Shown here in pieces: positions 1 to 13,540 of a stretch of 64,000 nt of DNA (position 1 is the first letter of the stretch; each line of letters begins with the position of its first letter). The DNA is from Haliotis asinina (Eukaryota > Mollusca > Gastropoda > Lepetellida > Haliotidae). A model generated the notes under the pieces. It saw only the letters and a program-made list of their open reading frames with translations, was not told where the DNA came from and did not search any database. A program made the translations under genes and the position numbers. The stretch spans positions 10,399,501 to 10,463,500 of the forward strand of contig NC_090287.1 of the NCBI RefSeq assembly GCF_037392515.1. Direction: 5' to 3'.

Positions 1-210
1 TAAATTAAAAAGTTATTCATCTAATTGATGTCTATGAACATGTCAGCATTAAGTCTGAATAATTCAAGATACTTTCATAACTGTATACCGTATCATTCAT
101 TTCTAGAAAATGGAAATATTTACAGCTAGTTGTGTGGCATGTTTAAACTATGGCAGCTACATCTACAAAGGAGTATATGCAACATTGAAGAAACGTTTGT
201 ATAGTACCAG

Positions 211-381
211 GGTCTGGGTAGTGGGTTAACATAGTGGTTAAGTAAGTCATTAGTCAAATGGCAGAATTCAATTCCTATAATGGGTACAATGTATGAAGCC
301 CATTTCTGGTGTCCTCCACCATGACATTGCTGTAATATTGCTTTTTTTGAAAAGCTGTGTACGACTAAACTCACTCACTGT
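211..381 (+). repeat. tRNA-derived SINE, diverged copy
   Basis: A tRNA-like head (gtgggttaacatagtggtta) is followed by the family core gggtacaatgtatgaagccc and a tail ending in aaactcactcactg. The same core recurs at 23223, 24338 and 44357, and inverted at 12425, 50500 and 60583. It lies in an intron of the glycogen phosphorylase gene. Confidence 0.7.
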
Positions 382-634
382 ATCAGGGTTTCTTTTGTTG
401 AAATGAATTTCCAGTACAAGATGGTAAAGATATTATTCCAAAATCAGTCTCCATAACTGACATCTGATTGGTTCAAGGTCCCATTATTCACTTAGATTGG
501 GCAATCATTGTAGTGGAGTGAGAGACATAATTTCTGGAACGTAATGACTGTTGTGATGTTTTCACTTTGCAACGGGTACCAGATACAAAAGAAACTTGCA
601 GGCTGTTTACGCCAGCATTTGTGTCTTTCTGCAG

Positions 635-3600
635 GCATGGGATATCACTGTGAGGTCCTGTGCTTACACCAACCACACGGTGCTGCCTGAGGCCCTTGAA
701 CGCTGGCCAACATCTCTCCTCCATAATGTCCTGCCCAGACATCTGCAGATAATGTTTGAGATCAACCATCGCTTCTTGCAGGTAGGTTCAATATTGTTCT
801 TTCCTTCGGCTTACTTCATGATCCAGTAATGATTACCCTCCACCCAATTGCCAAAAAATCATTAGTTTGGAAGTGACATAATAATTTCAGTCACTCTGAT
901 GCATTTCTTGGCACAGACTTTCTCCTGCTAATTAAGCAACTTCCAAACAAATGTCATCTTTATTTTTGACAAGTTTTCCAGTGTAGCACAACTCATATGG
1001 CAGAGGCACTTCCCTTGTGTGGTCCTCTTCTTTACTTTTTGAAATACTCTCCATATCTTATCCTACCAAACAGTTGCTCTGCACAGACAGCTGGAACAGT
1101 GTATTTTAGGAAAACATATCTGTCATTTGTTTTTAAAATGTATTTATATTTTGTGGCCTAGCTGAAATAAGTTGTAATTTATATGTTACTTGACACCAAC
1201 ATATCTCTTTGCACACAGGATGTAAGAGCGAAGTGGCCTGGTGACGAAGATCGTATTCGTCGCATGTCCCTGGTGGAAGAGCATGGAGAACAGAGGATAA
1301 ACATGGCTCATCTGGCAATTGTTGGATCTCACGCTGTCAATGGAGTGGCTGCTATCCACTCAGAGATCATCAAGAGAGAAACGTGAGGCTTAGGAAGAGC
1401 ATGAGTTATTTTGTCAGGCATTTTCATGTGACTGTATCACCCTGTATCATTGGCGTTCACAATATCTGTTAAAAAGGCATAACAAGTTTCAGGAAAGTGG
1501 TAGTACATTCTCTTCCCACAGAGGTTACTTGTTGTATCTTTCTACGAACCTATGTTCTAATAGGACCATTTCATGGTGCATGTGTTCAGGATTCGTGATT
1601 GGTTGCATTCAGATTTAGGAATGCATCAGCGACGTTGTTTCAAAAGTGATTGTTTGTGAGGCCTTGGTAATTCCTGCATGCTTTGGGAACACTAAAACAT
1701 CTTCCATATTGCGATGCAAATGTTTTATGTAGACAGAACTCAGTCATGTTATGGCCAGATCAACTGTGTCTCCATAGCCCTCGTTGAAAACAGACAAGCT
1801 AGCCATTAAATGTCTTGTGTATTACATCAACACATGTCCCTGGCAGAAGAGGGATACTTGTATCCCCACACCTGCTTGTATTAGTCAAGTTGGATCTAAG
1901 TCGATGTAACACGTGTTCTGATTGGATAGAAAGAAGGGAGATAATTTGTGTTGCAATGTTTGGCCTCTAGGGGAGTTTATGAGCACCGGGAAATATGGTC
2001 GCATTAGAACAGAGGTTCATTGAAGAAACCTCCGTGGGAAGAGAACGGTGGTTATATTGAACAGCTCTGAACATCATAAACTAAATTTGTTCCCTTTAAG
2101 AGACACCCTTCCGGTCTCAGTCTTCTCATGGCGAAAGTAATCTGCTGAGGTATACAACAGTGTTGAACTACCTCTTTACTCATATTCTGAATAAGAAATG
2201 GTGTTTTCTCTGACAGCTTCAAGGATTTCTTTGAGATGTACCCAGAGAGATTCCAGAACAAGACCAATGGTATCACCCCAAGGCGCTGGCTGCTGCTGTG
2301 TAACCCGGGCCTATCTGATGCCATTGCTGATGTGAGTACCATTTCCTACAACATGAAGGGGGGGAGCCTTGACAGCTGTTGCTTGTAGAAAGTGAGACAC
2401 TTATGTAGGAAATCAGGCTAAAGTATTGCTGACAACGCTTGAGATATAAAGGTATAATACTTTATGGACGACAACTTCTTTATTTCTATGATGCAACATT
2501 TCAGTATAGCTTCTTATACCCTTTTCCTGCACGAGTAATGCAAGTTTTATACTTTTCTATTATCCATCATCTTCTAAAGTGCCAATCAAACAGATAAGCA
2601 ATTGAGATAGTAATGTCTGGTATTATATCTGTACATTACTGGAGTGATCCCAAATATAAGATATGTTACATTTGACCACTGTCTACAGGGTATATTGAAT
2701 TTTAGTGTCTTATTTCTGGCAGGTCAAAACATAAGTGACTGTTGGATTGGTCACTTTTAGATAACTTCTTTTATTCTTTGGCAAGATTTTTCAGAGCTAC
2801 TTCTTGCTCCATCATCAGGTAAAAGTTGAGTAGGTGCAAAGGGCATATATATTTCAAAATCAGGATACTATAAGTAAAAAAGGTGAAGTGCTTGTTGGTT
2901 CTTATGTTCTTGATTGATGCTGATTAATTATGTTTGTCATCTACTCTCCATGTTGATCAATTTAATACCAGTTAATGTTCTATGTATGACTGATCCATAT
3001 TCCCTATCTTACTGACAGAAAATCGGTGAGGGCTGGGTAACTAACCTGAGTGAACTGCGTCAGCTGGAGCCGCTGGTGAATGACGAAAGCTTCCTGAGAG
3101 GAATCATGAGGGTGAAGCAGGTGAGCAACTCAACAACACAAACATAACTGTACTTTATCAGTTTGTGTATGCCCAATCCCTCCACAGCTGCAGTCTTGTG
3201 TGTGGTAGTGACATTTGACTGTGACTGAAGTAGTCTGAACCATGTGCAGTATGAAGAGCAGAGGACAGTATGGCTATGGTACATATTGCCGTTTTGTGAT
3301 TTGGCTCAGCACTTTCCTTCCAACTTGACAAGGATGTCACTTGATCATATACCAGAAATAGCATTTACTCTGCCAATCAGCTATTTGTATGAAATTATTC
3401 CTGGTGAAGAATGTATTGCATACAAAACCTGTAAAATACTGACAGTTGGATCAACCATGCCAAAGTGAATATAGCTTTGTTTGAATATGTGTTCTTTCCC
3501 ATGAACCCAATTGTATTTAAACAAAATTATTATTGATTGTTGAGTGTTCCCTCTGTTTAAATACAATGTTTTGTTGTTGTAATATTTGATGTAGTTAAGG

Positions 3601-6600
3601 CATTGATTTGGAACATAGGGGCATAACCCGTTCTCTGAGTTCATTGTGGCTGGTTTCAGCATGAATGCAGGACAATGTCAGATATTTCTGAAGGAGGGAT
3701 TCATAGTCATGTAAAAGCAACCATTAGATGTCATAAAAGCAGAGCAGTAAATAGCTTGCTATGTTAACAGCAAGGTTCTCATCCTGTTAATTAGCCTTAC
3801 ACCATTTGTATGACAGACACTGGAACAGTCTAAAGTGCATCACAAAAGTTACTCAGCATATTCATCTACCCCATAGAATGGGTTAGACCTTTTCTTAATG
3901 TATGTTTAGGAAAACAAGATCCGTCTGGCAGCCTACATCAAGCAGGAGTACAACATCGAGGTGAACCCTGCCTCAATATTTGACATGCAAGTGAAGAGAA
4001 TCCATGAGTACAAACGTCAGCTGCTCAACTGTCTCCACGTCATCACCATCTACAACCGTCTCAAGAAGGACCCTAGTATGGACTTTGTGCCCAGGACTGT
4101 CATGATTGGAGGAAAGGTAGGGACGGTTAGGAAAGAAACATTTTCTGATTGTTTACTGTTCTTTTATCTCTTTGTTTTTTCTTGCTATAGTTTCCACCTT
4201 CCCAGCACTGCTTGTTTCCCATCTGGGTTTTAGGTCTTTTGTGGAGAATCTGGGTTTTAGGTCCTTAGGAGCCAACGCTGGTTGTAATATGTAACTTGCT
4301 GGATTGGTCAGCCACACTCAGTGATGTGGTTGATAGTACGCTACCTGTAGAAAGTTCAAGACAGATTCATTCATGTTACTATATATAATGATTCATGTCA
4401 TATTACTGTAGTTAACCTTGCATAACATGATAGATTAACAACAGCAGTGTTAAAGAATGGTGTGGTCCTGAGCTTTTTTTTTGTGTTGTATATTTAATTT
4501 GCTATGTCGCTTTTGAGGCTGTTCACATCAGTCAGTGACTTGTCATATTTTTGAGTAGGTATAGGCAGCCATCATATAGCTGTAATGTTGCTTAAACTTA
4601 ATAAACTCTGATGATCTTGTAAGATGTCCTTTGAGTTTTCTCCCTCAGTATTCTTCTTATTGTGTATGAAGCAGCTGTATACTTGCTATCTCAGCAACGT
4701 TCCTGTTACGTATACAGTGAAAATTTAGCATTAGATTTTGATGAGTATCAGGGCAAAGAAAACTTGAGCTATTCTTCCTGAATGAAATACTCATTAAACA
4801 TAAGTCAAGTTTGCAAAAGAATCAGCCTTCTTCTTGTATTTAGGCTGCACCTGGATATCATATGGCAAAGTTGATCATCAAGCTCATCAACAATGTCGGA
4901 AGAGTCATCAACAATGACCCTATTGTCGGCGACCGTCTCAAGGTGGTATATCTCGAGAACTACCGTGTGTCCCTGGCTGAGAAGATCATCCCAGCGGCCG
5001 ACCTCAGTGAGCAGATCTCCCTGGCAGGCACTGAGGCATCAGGCACTGGAAACATGAAGTTCCAGGTAGGAAGCTGTCCTTAAAGAAATGACAATATTAC
5101 ATCGACATCTTTATTGTCTCTGTGGTCTACATCAAGCTGTGGATTCTGATCTGTGAATATATACAGGAATATCATTTCACAAGTTCAGCATGTTTATACA
5201 GAGGAACTTGTGTTCTCGTACTAAGCATTCTGAATATGACATCTGCAAGTTACATGTGTACATTTGTGGAGCTGTATAGTCCTAGGCCAAATGCTAGAAA
5301 AGTCCCTATCTTTTAGGATCTCTCAGCAGCTGTAAACATGTTACCCAGTAATTAGTATATGACACTTCCCCTGTCCAATTATTCTTGTTGATATGGAACT
5401 AGCCACAACATGTATTGGTTTGCTAGAAACAAACTGGATTCAGACCAATGTTAAAACAGTGTCCACGTGTTCATAGACCAACTGCATGAGTATTGACCGT
5501 GTGTCTATTGGATGGCAACAGGAAATGGTGTCCAACATGGTCAAGACATGCAGTAGGTGTGATAAGGCTGGGTGTATCATATTACCTGATTTTGATGCTA
5601 TCTCTACAGTTGGCCTAGGAGTATGTAGTTTCATTAAAGGGAGACTCTACTACATACAGGCAAACAAAGGCCTTGCCAAAGAGTTATAGTGAAACAATAA
5701 AGATGTAGAAATCCACAGGTCAAACCTTCATACTCATTAGTAATCTAACATATTCATATGTTTTGGGTTTTCTTAACGTTCAGCAAATACCTCACAGTAT
5801 GTGTCTTCATAATGTCATTTTAGTTAAAATTGTGAGAATTTTTAGAAATCCTGTTTGGCCTTTTGTGGCCATGTTTGTGTGTCAGGTTGAATGTTACCTC
5901 CCTACCTATCAATATAGTTTTGAGTTCTTCCTCATTTTTCATACTTGTCAAAAGACGGAGTATTATTTCACATATGTAAAATCAGGGGTTCACAGTGCAT
6001 GTGACATTAAGAAAGTAACTTTTCCTGACTCATTTTCCATGAACCCTGATTTTATAACATAATCATGATGATGTAAATATGAAGGAAAGAAATATACATG
6101 GCATTTGATATTAATGTTTACTGGACTATTTATTGATAAGTGATTAATAGCAAACAAGGATAACTATTTTATCCTTGCGAAATTTAATGGCTACATTTTG
6201 AGCAGATATGAAATGAAATCCAAGTTTATTTGCAGTTTGGAACCATAGCTGGAAATTATCTAGTAGCCCACAGACAAGTAAGGTACCATTATTTGGTTCC
6301 CCGAATTGAAAACTGACTTTCCCTGGACATTGGGCAATGGGATTTTTGAACCCCTGTGTAAAATGTCTGATGAGGAGAACCATGCTTAAGTTCACTGTGT
6401 TCACTCACCAACTTTTTCATACTGGTACAGTGAACATGTGGTGGATTAAACACCATTGATATTCAGCTGATCGGACACATCAGTATTCACTCTACTGACA
6501 AGGAGACCATTGTGATGACTAATATCATAAACAGTTCAGTTGAATGTAACATAATGTCTCTGTTGCAGCTGAATGGTGCCCTGACTATTGGCACCCTGGA

Positions 6601-8931
6601 TGGAGCTAATGTTGAAATGAGGGAAGAAATGGGCCCTGACAACATCTTCATCTTTGGAATGACAGTGGAAGATGTGGAGGAGCTCAACAAGCGAGGGTCA
6701 GTCTCTCTTCATAACTTGCATCTAAATTTTGTTCATTAAATGCTTTGGATCTTTGTTAACATGTGGGTTTCAATCACCATAGTGCTGTGATCCCATTGCT
6801 GATCATGACCAGGGACTGATGGAAGAGCTGTATAGCATACCCTGAAACATTAAACAATTCTTAAACTGACAACTGCAGGATGTTTAATGTACTGAACAGC
6901 AAATGAAATGCAACTCTGGCTTTTTAACAAGTTTTAAAATAGAAGACATAAGCATGAACACTTTCTTTTATGAGATTTCCTTTTTTCGAAACGTGCATTT
7001 CTTTTGCTGTTCAGTATGTATGACTTTGTTCCCATGGTGTCATTGCTGTGGTAAATCTATTGTTTTCTACCATTTTAAGTTTAAGAAACAGGACCTAGAT
7101 TTTCGAAGCTCTATTAGCATTATGATAGTCGTAAGTTAATGTTAATGTATGTCACTTTTGACTATGTGAGAGATTCGAAACTGTGAGCCCTGCATTATAA
7201 TGAGTGGACTGAGTGGAATAAGGCAGAGACGTGTTCTGACTAATGTTGTACATTGGTGTGTGCAGGTATAACCCAAGGTCCTACTACGAGGGTAATGCTG
7301 AACTGAGGCAGGTTCTGGATCAGATCAACAATGGATACTTCTCCCCAGAAAACCCAGATCTCTTTAAAGACATCTTCAACAATCTGATCAACGATGATAG
7401 GTCAGTCTACAACCCCAACAAGCAGGCTGATGATCAAGGCCTCTCATCTGATGATATATAGATAAATTCCTTTTTTTGTTTTGGAATACTTTGTGTCTGT
7501 ACACTGATACAAGTCAGAGCTTTTAAGTTGTTTTTTTCCATATTTACATATGTTTTTGTGGATACAAGTGAAAAAGGTGTCAACAGGGAGTACAAGCGTT
7601 TTACAAAACCAACAGTGTCCATCCATGAGCATACAGTGTGCTATTGCTGGTACAACTAATTCTAATGTACTTGACATAGAAGAGGACCTCTGTTTAAAAT
7701 CTTAAGTTTGTTTTTTGTGTGACTGCAGTCACAAACACATGGTTTATGTGAATGATGTAATACAGGTAGTTTTCTCAGAATGATAAACATGATGCTTGTC
7801 TTTCCATGTATTTGGAGGGATGGGAGCAGTTAAGTATGACAATTAATTGCGCAGAGTTGTTTCCTTTGGACATGCTGACAGCCAGTGATATAATTATAAA
7901 TTTCTCAGTCTGTCAACACTTGATTAATTTTTTCTGGTTTAGCCAAAGTTGTAAATGTATGTGGCATGCATCTCTTTAGGGTCTTCTTCCATTATGAGTT
8001 CAGAGGCAGCCATAACTAGAATGTTGTACTAACAGTGTTCATAACTGGTGTTTCAAAGTAACAGGACATTGGGCCCTTAAAGTTTCAGCTGCGTGTCTGA
8101 CCCACTGAAAATTCACAGGACTCATAGAATAAAAATTAAACACTCATTTCAGTTTTAGCATTTCTTATAATTGGCATTGAAATTATTAACAAACATAAGA
8201 TTTATAACAGCACACAAGTGTCACATGCCACAAATAACAACTTCAGACAATGTCATTGTGAAATTTTTAGTCAGACACCGGGGCCGGTTGGGTCTGTCTT
8301 TGACTGTCGGCAGAAATCTGCAGGTTGCTTGTATTTACATTGCTCAGTTCATTGCCAGTAACTGTATTTTTACATTTTAACATGTTCATAAGTTAATTCC
8401 ATTTTCCAGATAGATTTTCAAATAAAATATGTTTTCAGGTTCCGTCTGTTGGCTGACTACGAAGCATACATAAAATGTCAAGATGACGTGAACGAACTCT
8501 TCAAGGTAACATTAGTCATGCTTTCAGTTTGTGTTATCATTCCTTATTGCAAAGTGTATCACATTGTTTCACAGTATCTTAATGATACATGTTTATCATA
8601 ATTCTGTCATGGGACATTTTGTCAGGACTGTTGCTGCCTTCTGTAGGATTTGCTCTGATTATTTTCTACATTTGTGTGTTGATGATTAAATATGCATGAG
8701 TCAGTTCTTGAGTACACAGTTTCTGACTGAAACTTATTTTTCTGTTCTCAGAATCCACTGGCATGGGCAAGGAAAGCATTACTGAACATAGCAGCATCTG
8801 GAAAATTCTCCAGTGACCGCACTATTTCTGAATATGCTCGTGAAATCTGGGGAGTGGAGCCAACAGATGTGAAGCTGCCAGCTCCCCACCAAACCAAAGA
8901 TGGGGCAGACAGTGGTATCCCAACAGTTTAG
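635..8931 (+). CDS. PYG: Glycogen phosphorylase, C-terminal 488 residues (ten last coding exons)
   Basis: Releases glucose-1-phosphate from glycogen in the cytosol, using pyridoxal phosphate. Exons are 635-781, 1219-1382, 2217-2331, 3019-3120, 3910-4116, 4844-5065, 6569-6696, 7266-7400, 8439-8505 and 8752-8931, all with GT/AG borders and matching phases. The first visible residues ([20 protein letters not shown]) match muscle phosphorylase from Ala364, and the spacing from there to the catalytic lysine equals the vertebrate enzyme, so no indels are seen. Recognisable sites are the glucose-site His (YTNHT, His377), the phosphate-site segment [13 protein letters not shown] (Arg569, Lys574), the glucose-site Glu/Ser in AGTEASG (Glu672, Ser674) and the PLP-binding lysine in GTGNMKF (Lys680). 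The C-terminus [21 protein letters not shown] is typical. After NMKF the residue is Gln where vertebrates have Met. The N-terminal half, including the Ser14 regulatory region, lies left of the window. No vertebrate isozyme can be assigned. Confidence 0.97.
2461..2560 (-). repeat. Half copy of a hammerhead-like repeat
   Basis: Read on the minus strand, a possible stem (ggtata / tatac) is followed by GAAA and then by aataaagaagttgt, the same order as in the 19.2-kb fold-back. The 5' core is degenerate. It lies in the intron after the exon ending at 2331. Relation to the 19.2-kb copy is seen in sequence; the ribozyme link is inference. Confidence 0.4.
2751..2836 (-). ncRNA. Possible hammerhead ribozyme-like motif (retroelement-derived)
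   Basis: On the minus strand CTGATGA (complement of 2812-2818) is followed by a 5-bp stem ggagc/gctct with an 8-base loop, then GAAA and an AUC triplet, and downstream by aataaaagaagttatc. CUGAUGA, stem II and GAAA in this order form the catalytic core of hammerhead ribozymes, which Penelope-like elements and retrozymes are known to carry. Stem I and stem III pairing is not convincing by eye, so activity is doubtful. Confidence 0.35.
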
Positions 8932-10625
8932 GAACAGGTTTTGAGTTAGCAACACCCAGGCCCAGCAGGTCAAAAGTATCACTGAGACAGTGACAGTGTC
9001 ATCTCCAGTTGGAGACAAGTGTTCTGTCTGTTCTGTGAAATCCCAAAGATCTGATGTTCTTGAAAGCCGTTTACAGTTAGAACTATGATTAATGCTTGCC
9101 TCATTACATTGCTACCCTGACTTATCTTTACACAACAATCATGCTGTGGAGATTTGCAATATTACAGTGTTATTTGTTAATACTGATATGTATATCTTGT
9201 TAAACTCATTAGAAATAACATTTAGACATTTGTTGTAGCCTCAGAGAAGTAAAGATGACATTTTTTTGTCATTTTAATCCATAAGATGAACTTATTGCAT
9301 ACATACTCTATCTGTAGTATTGTCTAATTTCTAGTATTTATTCATTTAGCATTTCTTATTAAACCAGCATTATGGCTTTGCTTGTAGTTGAGATCTTACT
9401 GCCACATTCACGATAGAGAAAAGCTATGCAAGTTAGGGTCACTTGATGTCAAAAAGCTAATGGTCTGTTAGAAGAATGAAAATTTAAGCTGTTGAAAAAT
9501 TTAGTGAATCTGTCTTGAAAATACTGACTTGCCATTCACATTTGCTCAATATGTGCTGTGACAAAAGCACACCAGTACTGGTTCATGTCCACCTAGTCCT
9601 ATCTTTTTGCTTAAGCATCAAGAAGGCTTTTTGAATGTTTCCTTTAAGTTAAGTTTTGAGCTGTGGGTTGTATTGTTCTGGTGATTACTCCAGAGTAAAG
9701 TGTGATGTCAACTGTGGGCTAATGTCTTAAAGGACCTAGTTTCTGATGAATGACATACCTGCTTGTGATAGTGCTAGAAACTTACTCTCTTCATCTTATC
9801 TTCCAACTTGTTTCTCACATCATGTATATCCTGTTACCATGCTTACAGAAACATATTGTTGTTGAAATCATCTCAAGACATCTTGACAGCATTACCTAAT
9901 TGAGAAACTGGTTTTAGTGGATTTTACAGAGTGATTTAATAGAGTGCTATGAAATATTTCTGCATCTTCTTTGAAGATTGCAGGATTATTGTATTATTTG
10001 GTACATCAGTACAAGGTCAAGGTCAACTGGGATTACTTGGGAATTTCCTATACATCTAAAGTGAATATGATGGTTCTATTTCATTATCCTGCTATCCTGT
10101 TGCACTAAACCTTGCATCTGAATGAGTCATGGACTTGCTGTTTCAAAAACTGTTCAGATCTGCTCTCATTTTGGCAGTTGGGCTCAGCACGCCATTACTA
10201 CCAGACATCAAATTTGTGAATTAAACTTGTCAACGCTTTCCCGCTCAGTGTTACGTGAAGGTGTTATACACACAAATTCCAAATCCACCACTTTGTGTAA
10301 TATGGAAGTGTTTTACCTCTTTCCCTACGAACATGTTTGTTATTTTTTCCCAGTGATGTTACGTTTTGTTTTCTTGTTTTATTATCAAACCATTCTGTTT
10401 TGTGTTCCATAATGGATTTACAATGTCTGCTGACCCCAAGCACCAGTGCTACTTATCTGTGTGTTAGAGCTGATATTGCATGCATTTTCTATGGGCATTG
10501 CAATATGATGCATCTGTAGCTAGGGCAATATGCCTGTCCAGTTCCAGTTGCAGGGATGTTGACTTAGAGGTTCATGTTGTCAAAGAACAAAATGTCTTTA
10601 ATAAAAAATATTCATATCTCAGTTA
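8932..10625 (+). other. Probable 3' UTR of glycogen phosphorylase
   Basis: About 1.7 kb of AT-rich sequence without a convincing reading frame follows the stop codon and ends at the first good AATAAA signal in clean context (10600-10605). The extent is inferred. Confidence 0.5.
10600..10605 (+). promoter_or_regulatory. Candidate polyadenylation signal AATAAA
   Basis: AATAAA in tttaataaaaaata, 1.67 kb after the glycogen phosphorylase stop, with T/GT-rich sequence shortly downstream. No cDNA is available to confirm use. Confidence 0.4.
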
Positions 10626-10629
10626 ATTT

Positions 10630-12420
10630 CTGTAGTGTGTATTGGCCTCAGTGTTGCTTAGAACAGTATTCTAGTTCTTTACAGTTCTATCAGGACAATG
10701 TTAATTAATTTGGAAGGAAAGTCTGAAAAGATTACATTTTTGTGAAACTCGTAAGCAGAGGTGGAGGACTGGGATTTGAACCTCTGATTGTAGGCAGTGA
10801 TCGAAATAACAGACTGCCCGACTAGCCAGTGGCCGTGGCCAGTAAATTTTGAGTCAGGCAGCCTGGAAATTCTCTCCACCAGCACGATTGTCTGTTCTCT
10901 GGCTGAAATTTTTAAGGTTGACCTACTTTCAGTTCGCTCTCAGGACGATCATTCCATTTAAATTGTCATGTCATATTTTGATTTAAGAAAGATGAATGAA
11001 AGCTACCAGCATATTCCATAACTATACATGGGCAACTCTTCAGCCAGTGAAGATAGCAATAGGACACTAAAACTGGCTGGCTTAGTAAGCTACGCTATGA
11101 TTAGATATCTGTAGTCACATGGTTCAATAAGAACCAATCAAAAAGAGGGTTACTTAAAGGTTACATTTATGGGCCACCCACCTGGCTGTCAAGTTGAGTT
11201 GAAAAATTATTTCAATCACTAATTGTAGGTGTCTAATATGTCCAATGGAGGCAACTCCAGCCAGCAAATTGCAGCATCCCAAATGACTTAATGAATTTTG
11301 ATCTCACATATATTCTGACATGTTTGTAATGGACGACTACAAAGGTCACTTAAAGTGTCCTGTTTCAGGGCATTTATGTGAAAAATGAGCAGGATGAAAA
11401 GGCCCAGTTACAATAAAAACATCACTGTAAACTTAAAAATGATTAATATGGACATCTTGGAAATCTGACTGTGGAGGTAAACCTCTAACTAGAGTGGATT
11501 CCACTTGGATCAACAGATTCATATGGTTACTCTGATTTAAGCCATTTCATGGTTGATGTATAATTTCTAACTACATATAATTTACATTTTTATCCATTTA
11601 CTTGTTTAAATGCTTGTTCATAATGAACAGTGGGTTAATGGCACAAAACTGACTGCCTCAGCAATATCATGAGGTCATCATTAAAAAGCTGAAGCTGTCT
11701 ATTGAAGTGCACCTTAACCTCTTGAAGTCAGGTAGGTCACTGGCACCAAGATTCAGGAATCTAAAAGGAACCAAAAGTAGAATATGGTTGAAAAGAAAAC
11801 AACCAGTCATTATGTGTTTTATTTGAAGGCCAGTTTTCACGGACAAAACAAACATGACAGGACATTTGAAATTGCACATTAAGGGGGATTTGGGGATGTA
11901 TATGTAATAGTATTGTACAAAGACAGTATGCTTAGAAATAATATTTACATGACATAATCATAATCACCACACATTACTACTATGTGCTCAATGAAACATA
12001 CTGAAAGATGTTTACAACTCAACCCAAAACAAACACCTGTGATCAGATGTTTATGCACTTTATTACAAATTCAGTATCAGTGTCATAAAACATGTTCATC
12101 AGTTTAGGTCTTAAAATATGTTCAAGATACTGTCAGATGGAATTGATAACAAGATAACATAAACACTACTTCCTGTGAATTATTAAAAGCATGCTTCTTT
12201 TACATCATTTTACCTGTTTCATATCTTTGGGTTTGGATGGAAGTAAACCCAATAACAATATCCATTTGCTAACAGTGTATAAATAATCAAACCGTCACCT
12301 TTCTATCATGAAAATACCTTGGACCCAATCAAAGTCCATTTCAAAAGTAACATCATCTCTGACCCGTCTGGCACTAACTTCAAATTCTCTTGCTCACAGA
12401 GGAGTGGGTTTAGGTTCAGT
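10630..12420. other. Intergenic, no gene seen
   Basis: AT-rich sequence between two convergent genes. Short open frames lack family resemblance and splice context. A segment near 10755-10930 looks repeat-like but I cannot name a family. Confidence 0.5.
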
Positions 12421-12424
12421 ATGC

Positions 12425-12553
12425 TTTAAGCAATATCCCAGCAAACTCATGATAAGGAACACCAGAAATGGGCTTCACTCAATGTTTCCATGTGGGGAAT
12501 AGAAGCCGAGTCTTCAGCGTGACGAGCAAACGCTGCTACCCCACTGCCCTTAG
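12425..12553 (-). repeat. tRNA-derived SINE
   Basis: Reverse-orientation copy: aatgggcttcactcaatgtt, then tgtggggaatagaagccgag and cgtgacgagcaaacgct, ending in ctaccccactgccc, the complement of a tRNA-like head. Confidence 0.7.
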
Positions 12554-12593
12554 ATTGGAAGACTAGAATTGTCAAATCAGATTAACAAGGAGT

Positions 12594-12727
12594 AAGTGAC
12601 TTTGGTTTAACGACATTTTCAACAATATTTCAAGAATATCACCAGAAAAGGCCTTCACATGTTGTACCCATGTGGGCAGTCGAAACATGTCTGACCCTTT
12701 CTCCACAAAACTACCACCACCCCTACA
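12594..12727 (-). repeat. tRNA-derived SINE
   Basis: Second reverse copy directly after the previous one: caatatttcaagaatatcac, ttgtacccatgtgggcagtc, ending in ctaccaccacccc. More diverged than its neighbour. Confidence 0.65.
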
Positions 12728-13075
12728 TGTGAAAAGAAGCTATGTTGGCCAATAATTCCAGGGTGTTTATCATAACAGAAAGGATGATAATATACACTAA
12801 ATAACTGAGGATGATGTACCATTGAGTGAATTAGTCCTTGGTATTTTCACCTGTTTCTTCCAGATCAGGATCTCTCATCTGACTTAGTCATATCACCTAA
12901 CAAAAAGAAGCAGTGCAGACTTGATGACAAAACAAATTCACAACAGTCTGTACACAAATAGTCAAATACATCAGACCTGTTCTGTGACATACATGTATGT
13001 CAAGGCCATAAATAATTTGCATCACTCTCAAGAATGTGTCAGTAGCTGAATGATAGTGCCAATGATGAAAATATA

Positions 13076-13227
13076 CTCATGGAAACAAATAAGGAAACAT
13101 ATGAAAGCACAAGTGTTATTCTTTCCCTGGTTTCTACAGAAGGTGTGTATTGCATTCTGGGTGAAATTCTGGAGAGAAATAAAGGAACACTTGTACTTTC
13201 ATGAGCTCCATTATTCGTTTCCATGAG
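13076..13227. mobile_element. Tc1/mariner-type MITE, 152 bp
   Basis: The ends are inverted: TA|CTCATGGAAAC at the left and GTTTCCATGAG|TA at the right. The inverted similarity runs about 55 bp inward, through gaaagcacaagtgtt on the left and aacacttgtactttc on the right. Flanking TA dinucleotides fit a Tc1/mariner target duplication. There is no coding capacity, so it is non-autonomous. A sibling lies at 16836. Confidence 0.75.
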
Positions 13228-13422
13228 TACATAAACTTCATAATCAATTCCTGTCATGTTTCTTCCTCTCTGATTGGGTGTTGCAATATTTTTGTTATTC
13301 ACCAAACACTGACAATTCCTCAGAAATTTAATACATATGAAGACCTTTGAGATGTGAGTCATTATACCTAATCATTCCCATGATCTTTATCCTTTATCCA
13401 CGTCAATACAACATATATTCTA

Positions 13423-13540
13423 CTCAAAAGAAGTTAAAGGCACCAAACCCCTCCACATTACCATTGTTAATCTTTCATGCCATGACAATTTAACTTTTGT
13501 AATATGAAAGAATAAGATGTTCTGTAACTTCTTCTGAGCA
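13423..13540. mobile_element. Short Tc1/mariner-like MITE
   Basis: Left end TACTCAAAAGAAGTTA pairs with right end taacttcttctgagcagta, giving inverted ends of about 14-18 bp around 85 bp of AT-rich sequence. A 3-bp difference near the left tip makes the exact border uncertain. Confidence 0.5.

Noticed and set aside
4600-4630. CTGATGA followed by a short hairpin as a further hammerhead
   Set aside because: The GAAA box after the stem is missing.
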